Assembly (NCBI GenBank): GCA_963646285.1
Contig: CAVIWF010000043.1
Span: 1 to 22,860 of the forward strand
DNA: 22,860 nt
DNA from: CAKUFA01 sp963646285
GTDB taxonomy: Bacteria; Bacillota; Clostridia; Christensenellales; Aristaeellaceae
Direction of reading: 5' to 3'
In this document: piece after piece, positions 8,668 through 16,762 of the stretch
Layout: the number at the start of each line of letters is the position of its first letter
Numbering within the stretch: the first letter of the stretch is position 1
Notes under the pieces: generated by a model
Told to the model about the DNA's origin: nothing
The model's input: the letters and a program-made list of their open reading frames with translations, nothing else
Databases searched by the model: none
Translations under genes and position numbers: made by a program

Positions 8668-8678
8668 AACACAACGAA
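8631..8678. repeat. Short direct/inverted repeat cluster at the wzy-wecC boundary
   Basis: The 11-mer aacacaacgaa occurs at 8631-8641 and again at 8668-8678. Between them tgtgttc (8644-8650) is the exact reverse complement of gaacaca (8667-8673), and tgtgtt (8644-8649) also pairs with aacaca (8631-8636). The cluster spans the end of the AT-rich polymerase gene and the start of the gap before the GC-richer wecC. It could form alternative hairpins or be a recombination scar; there is no T-run that would make it a standard terminator. Confidence 0.45.
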
Positions 8679-8706
8679 ATCTGAAAGATTAGGAGAGTGA
8701 AAAATC

Positions 8707-9927
8707 ATGATTAACGTAATCGGTCTTGGCTATATCGGTCTTCCAACTGCTCTAATGATGGCTTCCCACGGGGTGGAGGTAGTTGGTACAGATTATAACC
8801 CGGAATTGGTGGCAACGCTGAATGCAGGCAAAACCACTTTCAAGGAAAAGGGATTGGACGAGCTTTTTACCGATGCGGTAAAGGGCGGCATTCGCTTTAC
8901 TACGGAATATCAGGTGACGGATACCTACATTGTGTCCGTTCCTACGCCTTATGACAAATTCAGCAAAAAGGTGGACGCCTGCTACGTGGTAGCTGCCGTG
9001 AAGAATGTCATGGAAGTCTGTCCCAAGGGCGCTACGGTGGTTATTGAGTCCACTGTTTCCCCGGGAACCATCGACAAGTATGTTCGCCCCGTGATTAAGG
9101 AAAACGGCTTTACCATCGGGGAAGACATCCATCTGGTTCACGCCCCTGAGCGCATCATCCCCGGCAACATGGTGTACGAGCTGCTGCATAACAACCGTAC
9201 CATCGGCGCAGACGAAAGGGAAATCGGCGAACAGGTCAAGAAGCTCTATGGTTCTTTCTGCCAGGGAGAAATCGTGGTAACGGACATTCGCACGGCAGAA
9301 ATGACCAAGGTGGTGGAAAACACTTTCCGTGCGGTGAACATTGCCTTTGCCAATGAACTGGCGAAAATCTGCCGCCATGACGGCATGGATGTGTATGAGA
9401 TCATCAAGATCTGCAACATGCATCCCCGAGTGAACATCCTCCAGCCGGGTCCCGGTGTGGGCGGTCACTGCATCAGCGTTGACCCCTGGTTCCTGGTGGG
9501 CGATTATCCCAGCCTTGCCAAGGTCATTGATGAATCCATGAAGACCAATGACGGCATGCCGGATTTCGTGCTAAACCGCATTTACGAAATCATGCAGGAA
9601 AAAGGCTTGACGGACATCAGCCGAGTGGGTCTTTACGGCTTGACCTACAAGGAAAACGTGGACGACATGCGGGAGTCCCCCACCCTGCAGCTGCTGGAAA
9701 GTCAGGAACGTCACCTTGCCCCCGGCTTGAAGGTTTACGACCCCTTCATTACCAAGGATGTGGTGAAAAACCAGTATCACGACTTGGATGCTTTCCTGAA
9801 GGACTGCGATTTAGTGGTCATTATGGTCATGCATACCGAGATCCGTGAAAATGTGGCCAAGCTGGCAAATAAGGTTGTGCTGGACTGCCACAACATCATT
9901 GACCTGCCCGGCGTATACCACATCTGA
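8707..9927 (+). CDS. wecC: UDP-N-acetyl-D-mannosamine dehydrogenase
   Basis: This 406-residue member of the UDP-sugar dehydrogenase family oxidises UDP-ManNAc to UDP-ManNAcA with NAD. The Rossmann motif GLGYIG is at residues 6-11, ESTVSPGT at about 114-121, HAPERIIPGN at 145-154, the catalytic region EMTKVVENTFR at 198-208 with Lys201, and GVGGHCISVDPW with the catalytic Cys255. The APERIIPGN stretch and overall similarity favour the ManNAc (WecC/CapO) branch over UDP-glucose dehydrogenase. AGGAGAG at 8691-8697 gives a good ribosome binding site. Its pathway partner wecB lies one gene downstream. Confidence 0.92.
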   Translation: MINVIGLGYIGLPTALMMASHGVEVVGTDYNPELVATLNAGKTTFKEKGLDELFTDAVKGGIRFTTEYQVTDTYIVSVPTPYDKFSKKVDACYVVAAVKNVMEVCPKGATVVIESTVSPGTIDKYVRPVIKENGFTIGEDIHLVHAPERIIPGNMVYELLHNNRTIGADEREIGEQVKKLYGSFCQGEIVVTDIRTAEMTKVVENTFRAVNIAFANELAKICRHDGMDVYEIIKICNMHPRVNILQPGPGVGGHCISVDPWFLVGDYPSLAKVIDESMKTNDGMPDFVLNRIYEIMQEKGLTDISRVGLYGLTYKENVDDMRESPTLQLLESQERHLAPGLKVYDPFITKDVVKNQYHDLDAFLKDCDLVVIMVMHTEIRENVAKLANKVVLDCHNIIDLPGVYHI

Positions 9928-9943
9928 TGGGAGAACAGAACGG

Positions 9944-10723
9944 ATGAATGGTAGAATCAGGCGAACAATAAAAAAAGCAATACAGCAAGTAGAATTTCGA
10001 ATTTGCCAAAGAAAGTATCAGGGCATGAGCTATGTGATGAAGCACAGAAACGCACCTAGTGATGCATTAATTGTTGTTTTTTCTGGCTTCTCGCCCAAGG
10101 GAAAACCACCACGTTACAATTACATTGAAACACTAAGGAACATTAATGCTACACAGCTTTTCGTGCTCGATGATACTGGCTATAACAGAGCAGGTAGCTA
10201 CTATTTAGGTGACGATAATTCATTTTGTGTACCAGAGCAGGTTTGCAAACTAATAGCAAAAACAAAGCAAAAATATAATAAAAAAAGACTTATCACCTGT
10301 GGATCAAGCAAAGGTGGCACGATGGCAATCTATTACGGTTTGAAATTGCATGCAGATGCGGTTGTCTGCGGTGCACCGCAATATAGAATTGGAACGTATC
10401 TACAGACGGCCGAACACATGCCGATTCTTATGGGTATTATCGGTAATGTTACTGAGAAAAAAATTAACTTCTTGAATGATCTTCTAGAAAATGAAATTGT
10501 GGCACATTCTTGTGATACGCACAACCCATGGATTTATATGCATTACTCTCCAGAAGAGCATACTTTTCATGAACACATTGCAGAGTTAATCGAGAAGTTG
10601 AAATCTTGCGGATATTCAATGACACTAGACAACAATTATTCCTATAAGAACCATGGCGATGTGGGTCAATATTTCAAAAAATATCTGCTGCAAACAATGA
10701 AATTACTTACAGGTGAAAGATAA
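9944..10723 (+). CDS. XcbB/CpsF-like alpha/beta-hydrolase capsule protein
   Basis: This 259-residue protein starts at ATG 9944, with GGGAGA about 9 bases upstream; the longer open frame overlaps wecC and is not the gene. It has an alpha/beta-hydrolase nucleophile elbow GSSKGG at 120-125 (Ser122), an early strand VVFSGFS at 44-50, an acidic candidate near HYSPEEH (200-206), and a likely catalytic His237 in KNHGDV. This arrangement resembles XcbB/CpsF capsular polysaccharide proteins and the Asp2 family, whose members are linked to glycan O-acetylation or other glycan modification. There is no signal peptide or membrane helix. It separates wecC from wecB and is AT-rich (20 of 60 G+C in 10261-10320), suggesting later insertion. 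An acyltransferase or esterase acting on the repeat unit is a reasonable inference. Confidence 0.6.
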   Translation: MNGRIRRTIKKAIQQVEFRICQRKYQGMSYVMKHRNAPSDALIVVFSGFSPKGKPPRYNYIETLRNINATQLFVLDDTGYNRAGSYYLGDDNSFCVPEQVCKLIAKTKQKYNKKRLITCGSSKGGTMAIYYGLKLHADAVVCGAPQYRIGTYLQTAEHMPILMGIIGNVTEKKINFLNDLLENEIVAHSCDTHNPWIYMHYSPEEHTFHEHIAELIEKLKSCGYSMTLDNNYSYKNHGDVGQYFKKYLLQTMKLLTGER

Positions 10724-10749
10724 AAATTGACAGAAAGTGTGAAAATCCC

Positions 10750-11847
10750 ATGAAGAAAGTCGTGCTCGTCTTCGGCACCCGGCCGGAGGCGATTAAAATG
10801 TGCCCCTTGGTCAATGAACTGAAAACCCGGGATGGGATTCAGACCATCGTCTGCGTCACAGGGCAGCATCGGCAGATGCTGGATCAGGTGCTGGAAGCGT
10901 TCAACGTTGTGCCGGATTACGACTTGTCCATCATGAAGGACAAGCAGACGCTGTTCGACGTGACCACCAACATCCTGAACAGCATCAAGGATGTGCTGGA
11001 AAAGGAACACCCCGATGTGGTGCTGGTGCATGGGGATACGTCCACCACCTTCGTGACGGCGCTGGCGTGCTTCTATTTGCAGATTCCAGTGGGGCATGTG
11101 GAAGCAGGTCTTCGCACCTACAACATTTACAGCCCCTTTCCCGAGGAGTTCAACCGTCAGGCGGTGTCCATCATCAGCCAGTACAATTTCGCCCCGACCG
11201 AGCTGGCGAAGGAGCATCTGCTGAAGGAAGGCAAGCCTGCAGAGAGCATCTACGTGACCGGCAACACCGCCATTGATGCCCTGAATACCACCGTTCGGGA
11301 TGACTACACCCATCCCGAACTGGACTGGGCAAAAGACAGCCGGTTGATTCTCATCACGGCCCACCGTCGGGAAAACCTTGGGGAGCCCATGCGGCATATG
11401 TTCAGAGCCATTCGGCGGGTGATGGACGAGCACCCGGACGTGAAGGCCATTTACCCCATCCACATGAACCCTGTGGTGCGGGAAATCGCTGACGAGTATC
11501 TGGGAAATGATGACCGTATCCACATCATTGAGCCCCTGGATGTGCTGGACTTCCACAACTTCATGAAGCGCAGCTATCTGATCCTTACCGACAGCGGCGG
11601 GATTCAGGAGGAAGCACCGTCCTTGGGCAAGCCTGTGCTGGTCATGCGCGACACCACCGAACGGCCGGAGGGCATTGCAGCAGGCACGCTGAAGCTGGTG
11701 GGGACGGAAGAAGAAGTCATCTATGGGGAGTTCTCCAAGCTGCTGAATGACGACAAGGCGTATGGAGCAATGGCGCATGCGGAAAATCCCTACGGGGATG
11801 GCAGGGCATGCGGGAGGATTGCGGATGTGATTTGCTTTAAAGTGTAA
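10750..11847 (+). CDS. wecB: UDP-N-acetylglucosamine 2-epimerase (non-hydrolysing)
   Basis: This 365-residue enzyme converts UDP-GlcNAc to UDP-ManNAc in the cytoplasm, feeding WecC. The GTRPEAIK motif is at residues 9-16, HGDT with Asp95 at 93-96, HVEAGLRT with Glu117 at 115-122, and PFPEEFNR with Glu131/Glu132 at 128-135. AHRREN and LTDSGGIQEEAPSLGKPVL in the C-terminal half are the standard nucleotide-binding signatures. Composition is GC-richer than the flanking genes (32 of 60 in 11101-11160). The start has only a weak ribosome binding site, and the 26-base gap from the upstream gene suggests read-through translation within an operon. Confidence 0.94.
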   Translation: MKKVVLVFGTRPEAIKMCPLVNELKTRDGIQTIVCVTGQHRQMLDQVLEAFNVVPDYDLSIMKDKQTLFDVTTNILNSIKDVLEKEHPDVVLVHGDTSTTFVTALACFYLQIPVGHVEAGLRTYNIYSPFPEEFNRQAVSIISQYNFAPTELAKEHLLKEGKPAESIYVTGNTAIDALNTTVRDDYTHPELDWAKDSRLILITAHRRENLGEPMRHMFRAIRRVMDEHPDVKAIYPIHMNPVVREIADEYLGNDDRIHIIEPLDVLDFHNFMKRSYLILTDSGGIQEEAPSLGKPVLVMRDTTERPEGIAAGTLKLVGTEEEVIYGEFSKLLNDDKAYGAMAHAENPYGDGRACGRIADVICFKV

Positions 11848-11906
11848 AGCATAAGATAAAAGCCTCATGTTTGTGCTGATAATGTTGGATTCAGGGAAGT
11901 GATAAA

Positions 11907-13160
11907 TTGAGACTGATTTTTGTTACACTCAGTCACTATCCTCACAGTGGTGCCTGTTCAAGCTTGATAAAAAAGATGACAAACGAAATGCAAAATGTGG
12001 ATGGGTTAGATATTCATATTATAGCAATGAAGCAAACGCCCACTGAGGGCACGACTACGTATGATAAGACCACAGTTCATCGAATCTGGTGGTGGACTAT
12101 GGTTAATAAGGAGAAACTGCGATCATGGAGGAAAAGTTATCCGCTAATATATGTAAAAGGGTTCCTCAATAAGACGATGGCGAAATTAAGCAGGAGTGTG
12201 CTAAAAAAAGACTTTATAGACCAATCTGTGGTTCATAACATTGAACAGAAGCTGGAAGAACTGCCTATAGAAAAGGATGACATCATTATTCCGGTTGCAG
12301 GTCATTATGAAGCTGTAAAGGCAACACTAAACTATACAAGAAAACATACAGCAGTGAAATCTGTTATTTATCAAGTTGATCCGTGTTTATCAAATACTGC
12401 GTATTCGGCAAAAACAAAAAGGCAACGAATGAAATTTGAACGTCAAATGTGCGAACATGCAGACGCTATTATTACAACGCCCATACTGCTGGAGGAAATG
12501 CAAGCAAACCTTGCGTATGCGCAGCGCGGAAAGATTACAGCGATGGAGTTTCCCAATATTAGCACTCGAAGCAGAACATACCCTACAAGAAGTACAAGTG
12601 GCACTTCCTATACTTGCGTGTTTGCAGGAGCCATATACCAGCAGGCGCGCAATCCATCCTATACATTTAAGCTGTTTGCAGCATTGAAAAACAGAAAGGT
12701 TTGCCTGCATATGGTGGGTGTTGAGCGACAGATTGCTGCTGGAGTTGCTGAAAAAGGAACATTGCCAGAGAATGCTCAATTTTATGGAATTGTTCCATTA
12801 GAAGAAGCACAACGGCACATGGAAGAAGCAGACATTCTCGTCAATATCGGAAACAGCATGATGAACCAGGTGCCAAGCAAAATTTTTGAATATATATCTA
12901 TGGGCAAACCAATTGTAAATATCTGTACAAGCCATGAATGCCCAACGCTACCGTATCTCGAAAAGTATCCGTATGTTCTGAATTTGTTCGAGTGTGACCA
13001 CAACTTTGATGAACAAGTTCAGAAGTTGGAAGACTTCATTGTGGAGAATGCGGGAAAAAGTGTATCGGCGGTGTACATCATGAAAACATATGAGACGTGC
13101 ACTGCTCAATACTGCGCAAAGCAAATACTGGATATTATCAAAAATGTAGCAGAACATTAA
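11907..13160 (+). CDS. Glycosyltransferase family 4-like protein
   Basis: This 417-residue GT-B-type protein is read from TTG 11907, with AGGGAAG at 11893-11899 seven bases upstream. This start gives a typical MRLIFVTLSHYPHSG beginning, whereas any later ATG would remove the first strand. The C-terminal donor-site block QVPSKIFEYISMGKPIV lies at about 315-331, with the conserved Glu in KIFEY. It is AT-rich and paired with the Wzx gene that follows, so both belong to the strain-variable part. The sugar transferred is unknown. Confidence 0.8.
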   Translation: MRLIFVTLSHYPHSGACSSLIKKMTNEMQNVDGLDIHIIAMKQTPTEGTTTYDKTTVHRIWWWTMVNKEKLRSWRKSYPLIYVKGFLNKTMAKLSRSVLKKDFIDQSVVHNIEQKLEELPIEKDDIIIPVAGHYEAVKATLNYTRKHTAVKSVIYQVDPCLSNTAYSAKTKRQRMKFERQMCEHADAIITTPILLEEMQANLAYAQRGKITAMEFPNISTRSRTYPTRSTSGTSYTCVFAGAIYQQARNPSYTFKLFAALKNRKVCLHMVGVERQIAAGVAEKGTLPENAQFYGIVPLEEAQRHMEEADILVNIGNSMMNQVPSKIFEYISMGKPIVNICTSHECPTLPYLEKYPYVLNLFECDHNFDEQVQKLEDFIVENAGKSVSAVYIMKTYETCTAQYCAKQILDIIKNVAEH

Positions 13161-13181
13161 AGGACTGGAGAAAAGACGAGC

Positions 13182-14702
13182 ATGCGAACGAAGCTAACAC
13201 TATTAAATGCACTTACATCTGTGGTGAGCATGATTGTGTCAAGCGTGTTATCACTGGTTTCTATCAGGGTAGTGCTTGTCTATTTGGGATCGGATTATAA
13301 TGGCCTGAATAGCACGATCAATCAGTTTATCACCGTGCTGATGCTTGTGGAAAGTGGATTTACGTTGGCTGCACTTGTTAGATTATATGCGCCTTATGGC
13401 AATAAAGACTATGATGCGGTCAATAAAATACTATCCAAGACCAGAGTAACACTGAAAAAACTAGGACTTGCCATGCTCGTATTGGGCGTTGCTGGGTCGT
13501 GTATCTATGCCCTTCTGATAGATTCCGAAATAGATTATATCGTGATGGTAGCACTGTTCTCCTTTTCGGTCGCGACAACGGCTTTCAACTTCGCTTATGT
13601 ATATAAATATCGTCTCGTTTTTCAGGTTACTCAACATGAGTATATCCTTTATATTGTGAATATATTCCAATACATTGTGATGTATGGTGGCATGATTAGC
13701 ATCATCTGCACCATGCAGAACATTGTACTTGCCCGATTGTTTTATATGATAGCAAATATCGGATGCGGATTTCTGATTGCTGCTATTGCAAAAAAACAAT
13801 TCCCGTTTGCTTCGTATACAGAAGATTGCTCAGATATCAGTATCGGCGGAACGAAAGACCTGTTTGTTTCAAAAATCGTTGGCGTTTTATACAACAGTCT
13901 TACAGTATTCTATATGTCGGTATTCGTTGGCACGGTACAGACGAGCGTATATGCTGTTTATAACTCGGTTGTGTCGCTTATAAGCAACTTTATCAACACA
14001 GCGCTGATTGCTCCGCAAAACGCCTTGGGGCAGATTATTAACACAGAAAAGGAAAAGGCCAAGGAGATCGTTCAGGAGTATGAATTTACCGCAATCCTGA
14101 TTGCGATGGTTCTGTTTTCAACAACAATGGCGATGATTTTGCCGTTTGTCCGTGTATATACTGCTGGCGTGAATGACGCAAACTATATTCAGCCACAAAT
14201 TGCTGTGTTGCTTGTTGTTACTGGTGTTCTGCAGATTATACACATTCCGAGCGGTCGCTGCATTGAGTTAAGTGGAGATTTCAAAGCAGTCAGAAACATT
14301 CAGCTTGTTACCTTCATTCTATTAGCTGTGCTGTCAATTCTCGGTGCATTATGGGACGGTCTTTGCGGCTTGCTCTGGGCGAAATTGCTGACCAATGTTG
14401 TTCTTGCTGCCATGGAAATTGTTTATGCGCATAAGAAAATCATTCAAATTTCAGAAAAAGATTATCTGAGGATCTTAGTGCCATATTTAATCATTACAAC
14501 AATTACATCCGGAGCGGAATTTAATCTTTTAAAGAATGTGAATTTGAATTGGATGCAGTTCATCATAACAGGTGTGGGACTGATACTGGTCAATACACTT
14601 GTTATGCTTGTTGTAGGCATGCTTTTGTATAAAGATGAAATGATGGTCCTTTGGAACAGGTATAGCAGAGTCCTTCATTTGCGCAAGCGAGCAAGTAATT
14701 GA
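13182..14702 (+). CDS. wzx: Polysaccharide flippase (probable Wzx)
   Basis: This 506-residue membrane protein is hydrophobic throughout, with about 12-14 predicted helices beginning at residues 8-32. Length and topology fit the oligosaccharide flippase (MATE/MOP superfamily) type that moves undecaprenyl-linked repeat units across the membrane. Typical features are the N-terminal YLGSDYNGLNSTINQF stretch, in which incoming-state residues follow helix 1, and the C-terminal helix ending in a basic tail (RVLHLRKRASN). Together with the Wzy-like protein it defines a Wzx/Wzy-dependent pathway. Local composition is very AT-rich (17 of 60 G+C in 13621-13680). GGAG lies about 11 bases before the ATG. 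Confidence 0.88.
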   Translation: MRTKLTLLNALTSVVSMIVSSVLSLVSIRVVLVYLGSDYNGLNSTINQFITVLMLVESGFTLAALVRLYAPYGNKDYDAVNKILSKTRVTLKKLGLAMLVLGVAGSCIYALLIDSEIDYIVMVALFSFSVATTAFNFAYVYKYRLVFQVTQHEYILYIVNIFQYIVMYGGMISIICTMQNIVLARLFYMIANIGCGFLIAAIAKKQFPFASYTEDCSDISIGGTKDLFVSKIVGVLYNSLTVFYMSVFVGTVQTSVYAVYNSVVSLISNFINTALIAPQNALGQIINTEKEKAKEIVQEYEFTAILIAMVLFSTTMAMILPFVRVYTAGVNDANYIQPQIAVLLVVTGVLQIIHIPSGRCIELSGDFKAVRNIQLVTFILLAVLSILGALWDGLCGLLWAKLLTNVVLAAMEIVYAHKKIIQISEKDYLRILVPYLIITTITSGAEFNLLKNVNLNWMQFIITGVGLILVNTLVMLVVGMLLYKDEMMVLWNRYSRVLHLRKRASN

Positions 14703-14724
14703 AACTAATAAAGGAGAACCTCCC

Positions 14725-15759
14725 ATGTCCCCATTCACCAACGCCACCCTCATGATCACCGGCGGCACCGGATCTTTCGGTTCCACCGTCCTCAAGCACT
14801 TCCTGACCTCCGACCTGAAGGAGATCCGCATCTTCTCCCGTGACGAGAAGAAACAGGACGACATGCGGCACGAGCTGCAGCAGAAACATCCTGAGCATGC
14901 CAAGAAGGTCAAGTTTTACATCGGCGACGTGCGGAATTCGCAGTCCATCAAGGATGCCATGCCTGGGGTGGACTATATTTTCCACGCAGCAGCGCTGAAG
15001 CAGGTGCCTTCCTGCGAATTCTTTCCCATGCAGGCGGTGCAGACCAACATTGTCGGCACGGATAACGTGCTCCATGCTGCCATTGACGCTGGCGTGAAGC
15101 GGGTGGTTTGCCTGTCCACCGACAAGGCGGCGTACCCCATCAACGCCATGGGCATCTCGAAGGCTATGATGGAGCACGTTATCTATGCCAATGCTCGTGT
15201 GGCGGCAGAGCGGGGCGGCACCACCATTTGCTGCACCCGTTACGGCAACGTTATGTGCAGCCGTGGCAGCGTTATTCCCTTGTTTATTGATCAGATTAAG
15301 GCGGGACTGCCCATCACTATCACCGACCCCAACATGACCCGCTTCCTCATGAACCTGGATGAGGCTGTGGAGCTGGTCATGTTCGCCTTCCAGCACGCCA
15401 ACCCCGGCGACTTGTTCATCCAGAAGGCGGATGCATCCACCATCGGAGATCTGGCCAAGGCGGTGCAGCAGCTTTTCGGTGATACAGGCACCAACATCAT
15501 CGGCACCCGCCACGGTGAAAAACTGTATGAAACCCTCATGACCCGTGAAGAACGTCTCCGCAGTGAAGACATGGGGCAGTATTTCCGTGTGGCGGCGGAC
15601 AACCGTGACCTGAACTATGATAAGTTTGTGGTGCAGGGCGAGGTGCACACCATGGCAGACGAAAGCTACACCAGCCACAACACGACACGCTTGGACGTGG
15701 AGGGAACGGTGAAGAAAATTTTGACAACGGATTACGTGCAGGAGGCATTGAAAGGCTGA
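14725..15759 (+). CDS. fnlA: UDP-GlcNAc 4,6-dehydratase/5-epimerase (FnlA/CapE)
   Basis: This 344-residue SDR enzyme starts UDP-L-FucNAc synthesis. The Rossmann motif GGTGSFG is at residues 13-19, FHAAALKQVPSCEFFP at about 86-101, and STDKAAYPINAMGISK at 131-146. In that last motif the usual catalytic YxxxK tyrosine is replaced by methionine (MGISK), the hallmark of the inverting CapE/FnlA class. AAAGGAGA at about 14708-14715 is a strong ribosome binding site. The two remaining pathway genes follow, but only after an antisense gene. The region is GC-rich (35 of 60 in 15301-15360), unlike the AT-rich flippase just upstream. Confidence 0.93.
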   Translation: MSPFTNATLMITGGTGSFGSTVLKHFLTSDLKEIRIFSRDEKKQDDMRHELQQKHPEHAKKVKFYIGDVRNSQSIKDAMPGVDYIFHAAALKQVPSCEFFPMQAVQTNIVGTDNVLHAAIDAGVKRVVCLSTDKAAYPINAMGISKAMMEHVIYANARVAAERGGTTICCTRYGNVMCSRGSVIPLFIDQIKAGLPITITDPNMTRFLMNLDEAVELVMFAFQHANPGDLFIQKADASTIGDLAKAVQQLFGDTGTNIIGTRHGEKLYETLMTREERLRSEDMGQYFRVAADNRDLNYDKFVVQGEVHTMADESYTSHNTTRLDVEGTVKKILTTDYVQEALKG

Positions 15760-15772
15760 GAACCGTGCTATT

Positions 15773-15788
15773 CATTTGTGTGCAAATG
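15773..15788. terminator. Weak hairpin between the convergent fnlA and BRO-like genes
   Basis: catttg (15773-15778) and caaatg (15783-15788) form a 6-base stem with a TGTG loop in the 43-base gap between two converging stops. It is AT-rich and lacks a clear T-run on either strand. It may slow or end transcription from both sides, but it is not a strong intrinsic terminator. Confidence 0.25.
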
Positions 15789-15802
15789 GAAGGCATAAAG
15801 CG

Positions 15803-16687
15803 TTAGTCTTTCTGTTGATCTTCTTTGTCAGGAATCAACTCTACACTGGCCTCAATCATCTGCAACACAACGTGGTTGAGCTGCATGGCATTTTGACTGG
15901 TGATGATGGGGCGGCCAAGGCGTTGTTCCAAGTCCTTGCGTGCGTTGCCAGCGACAGAACCACCGGCTTGGACAACCTGCTTGCTCTCTTCGAAGCCAGC
16001 AGGCTGTGTTTGCTGTGACAACTCACGAACGGCAACTTCGGCTAGTTGATTAAGCGTCAATTCTGTGGTGCTCATGTTGTCACGAAGACTTTCTTTTTTG
16101 AGCCCTTTGAGGTTCTTGTACTGACGAGTGGTCATGCCCGACCAAGCTTTAGTAAGTTCGTCTGTCAGAATAGCAAACTCCTTGCCCTGATGCACGCCGC
16201 GATCCTTCCATTCATCTGTGAGTTCTTTGCGGGCAGAGATGGATTGCAGACGCTGGTTGATCCATTCTCGTGTATAGCCCTTGCGTTCGTAAGTGGCGAT
16301 GAGACGGTTGGCAATCAGCTCAGGATCAAGGGTTTCTTCGATGCGCTCACGGCCGACTTCTGCCAGCCAAAGCTTGAAGGGCTCGGCTTTTTTAGACGGG
16401 ATGGACTGGATAATGCGAAGCAGCTGCTCTGCGTTGGCAACGTCTGTTTTATAGCGCTTGCCGTCCTTGGAGGACTTTAATTTCAGTTGGTTACAATTTG
16501 TAACCGACTCATTTCCCTCAGCAAGCAGACGCTTTTTTAGAACCTTCCAATAGTTATTGGGGTTGGGACTTTCTGTGAGCACGCCCACAACGTCAACGAT
16601 GGAAAAGTACCATTCTTCTGTATCTTCGCTCCATGCGGTACGGATGGCTTGATCTTCAAAAAGCTGGAGATTTTCCTGATTGCCCAT
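15803..16687 (-). CDS. BRO-N domain / DinD-like protein (phage antirepressor type)
   Basis: This 294-residue protein is encoded against the operon, between fnlA and fnlB. Residues about 8-115 match a BRO-N domain: EEWYFSIVDVVGVLTES, YWKVLKKRL, then PFKLWLAEVGRERIEE. The C-terminal part resembles DinD-type proteins, with YTREWINQRLQSI, TDEWKDRGV and a final GNARKDLEQRLGRPIITSQNA-like tail at about 247-267. BRO-N proteins are DNA-binding and common in phages as antirepressors; DinD inhibits RecA filaments in Escherichia coli. ATG 16687 is chosen because AAGGAGGA sits 8 bases upstream and a promoter lies just beyond; the longer open frame would start inside the -10 box. No phage genes or SOS-type operator are visible. 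Composition is intermediate (30 of 60 G+C in 16201-16260). Function in this setting is unknown. Confidence 0.8.
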   Translation of the reverse strand: MGNQENLQLFEDQAIRTAWSEDTEEWYFSIVDVVGVLTESPNPNNYWKVLKKRLLAEGNESVTNCNQLKLKSSKDGKRYKTDVANAEQLLRIIQSIPSKKAEPFKLWLAEVGRERIEETLDPELIANRLIATYERKGYTREWINQRLQSISARKELTDEWKDRGVHQGKEFAILTDELTKAWSGMTTRQYKNLKGLKKESLRDNMSTTELTLNQLAEVAVRELSQQTQPAGFEESKQVVQAGGSVAGNARKDLEQRLGRPIITSQNAMQLNHVVLQMIEASVELIPDKEDQQKD

Positions 16688-16695
16688 GATCCTAT

Positions 16696-16703
16696 TCCTC
16701 CTT
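16696..16703 (-). promoter_or_regulatory. Ribosome binding site of the BRO-like gene
   Basis: On the minus strand this reads AAGGAGGA, a near-perfect Shine-Dalgarno sequence, 8 bases before ATG 16687. It decides the start against the longer reading frame that begins at 16717. Confidence 0.85.
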
Positions 16704-16715
16704 GCACTTGCGCCC

Positions 16716-16745
16716 ATTATAGCATAGACCTATTGCTTTAATCAA
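16716..16745 (-). promoter_or_regulatory. Sigma-A-type promoter for the BRO-like gene
   Basis: On the minus strand TTGATT (-35, 16740-16745) and TATAAT (-10, 16716-16721) are separated by 18 bases. The -10 is a perfect consensus. It lies in the 75-base gap between the divergent BRO-like and fnlB starts, so it gives the BRO-like gene transcription independent of the polysaccharide operon and in conflict with it. Confidence 0.75.
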
Positions 16746-16762
16746 CTGATAGGAGCACAACC

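Noticed and set aside
9845..9943. Upstream extension of the XcbB-like reading frame into wecC
   Set aside because: It is the shadow frame of the wecC 3' end; ATG 9944 has its own ribosome binding site and gives a sensible N terminus.
10666..11868. 400-codon minus-strand reading frame opposite wecB
   Set aside because: His/Cys/Val-rich antisense shadow of a GC-richer gene; wecB on the + strand carries all family motifs.
14602..15678. 358-codon minus-strand reading frame opposite fnlA
   Set aside because: Antisense shadow; fnlA motifs are complete on the + strand, and no ribosome binding site or recognisable motif supports the antisense frame.
16688..16717. Longer start for the BRO-like gene at 16717
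   Set aside because: It would place the start codon inside the TATAAT -10 box; AAGGAGGA at 16696-16703 points to ATG 16687.
16688..16762. SOS (LexA-type) operator near the DinD-like gene
   Set aside because: No GAAC-N4-GTTC-like site is present in the divergent gap.
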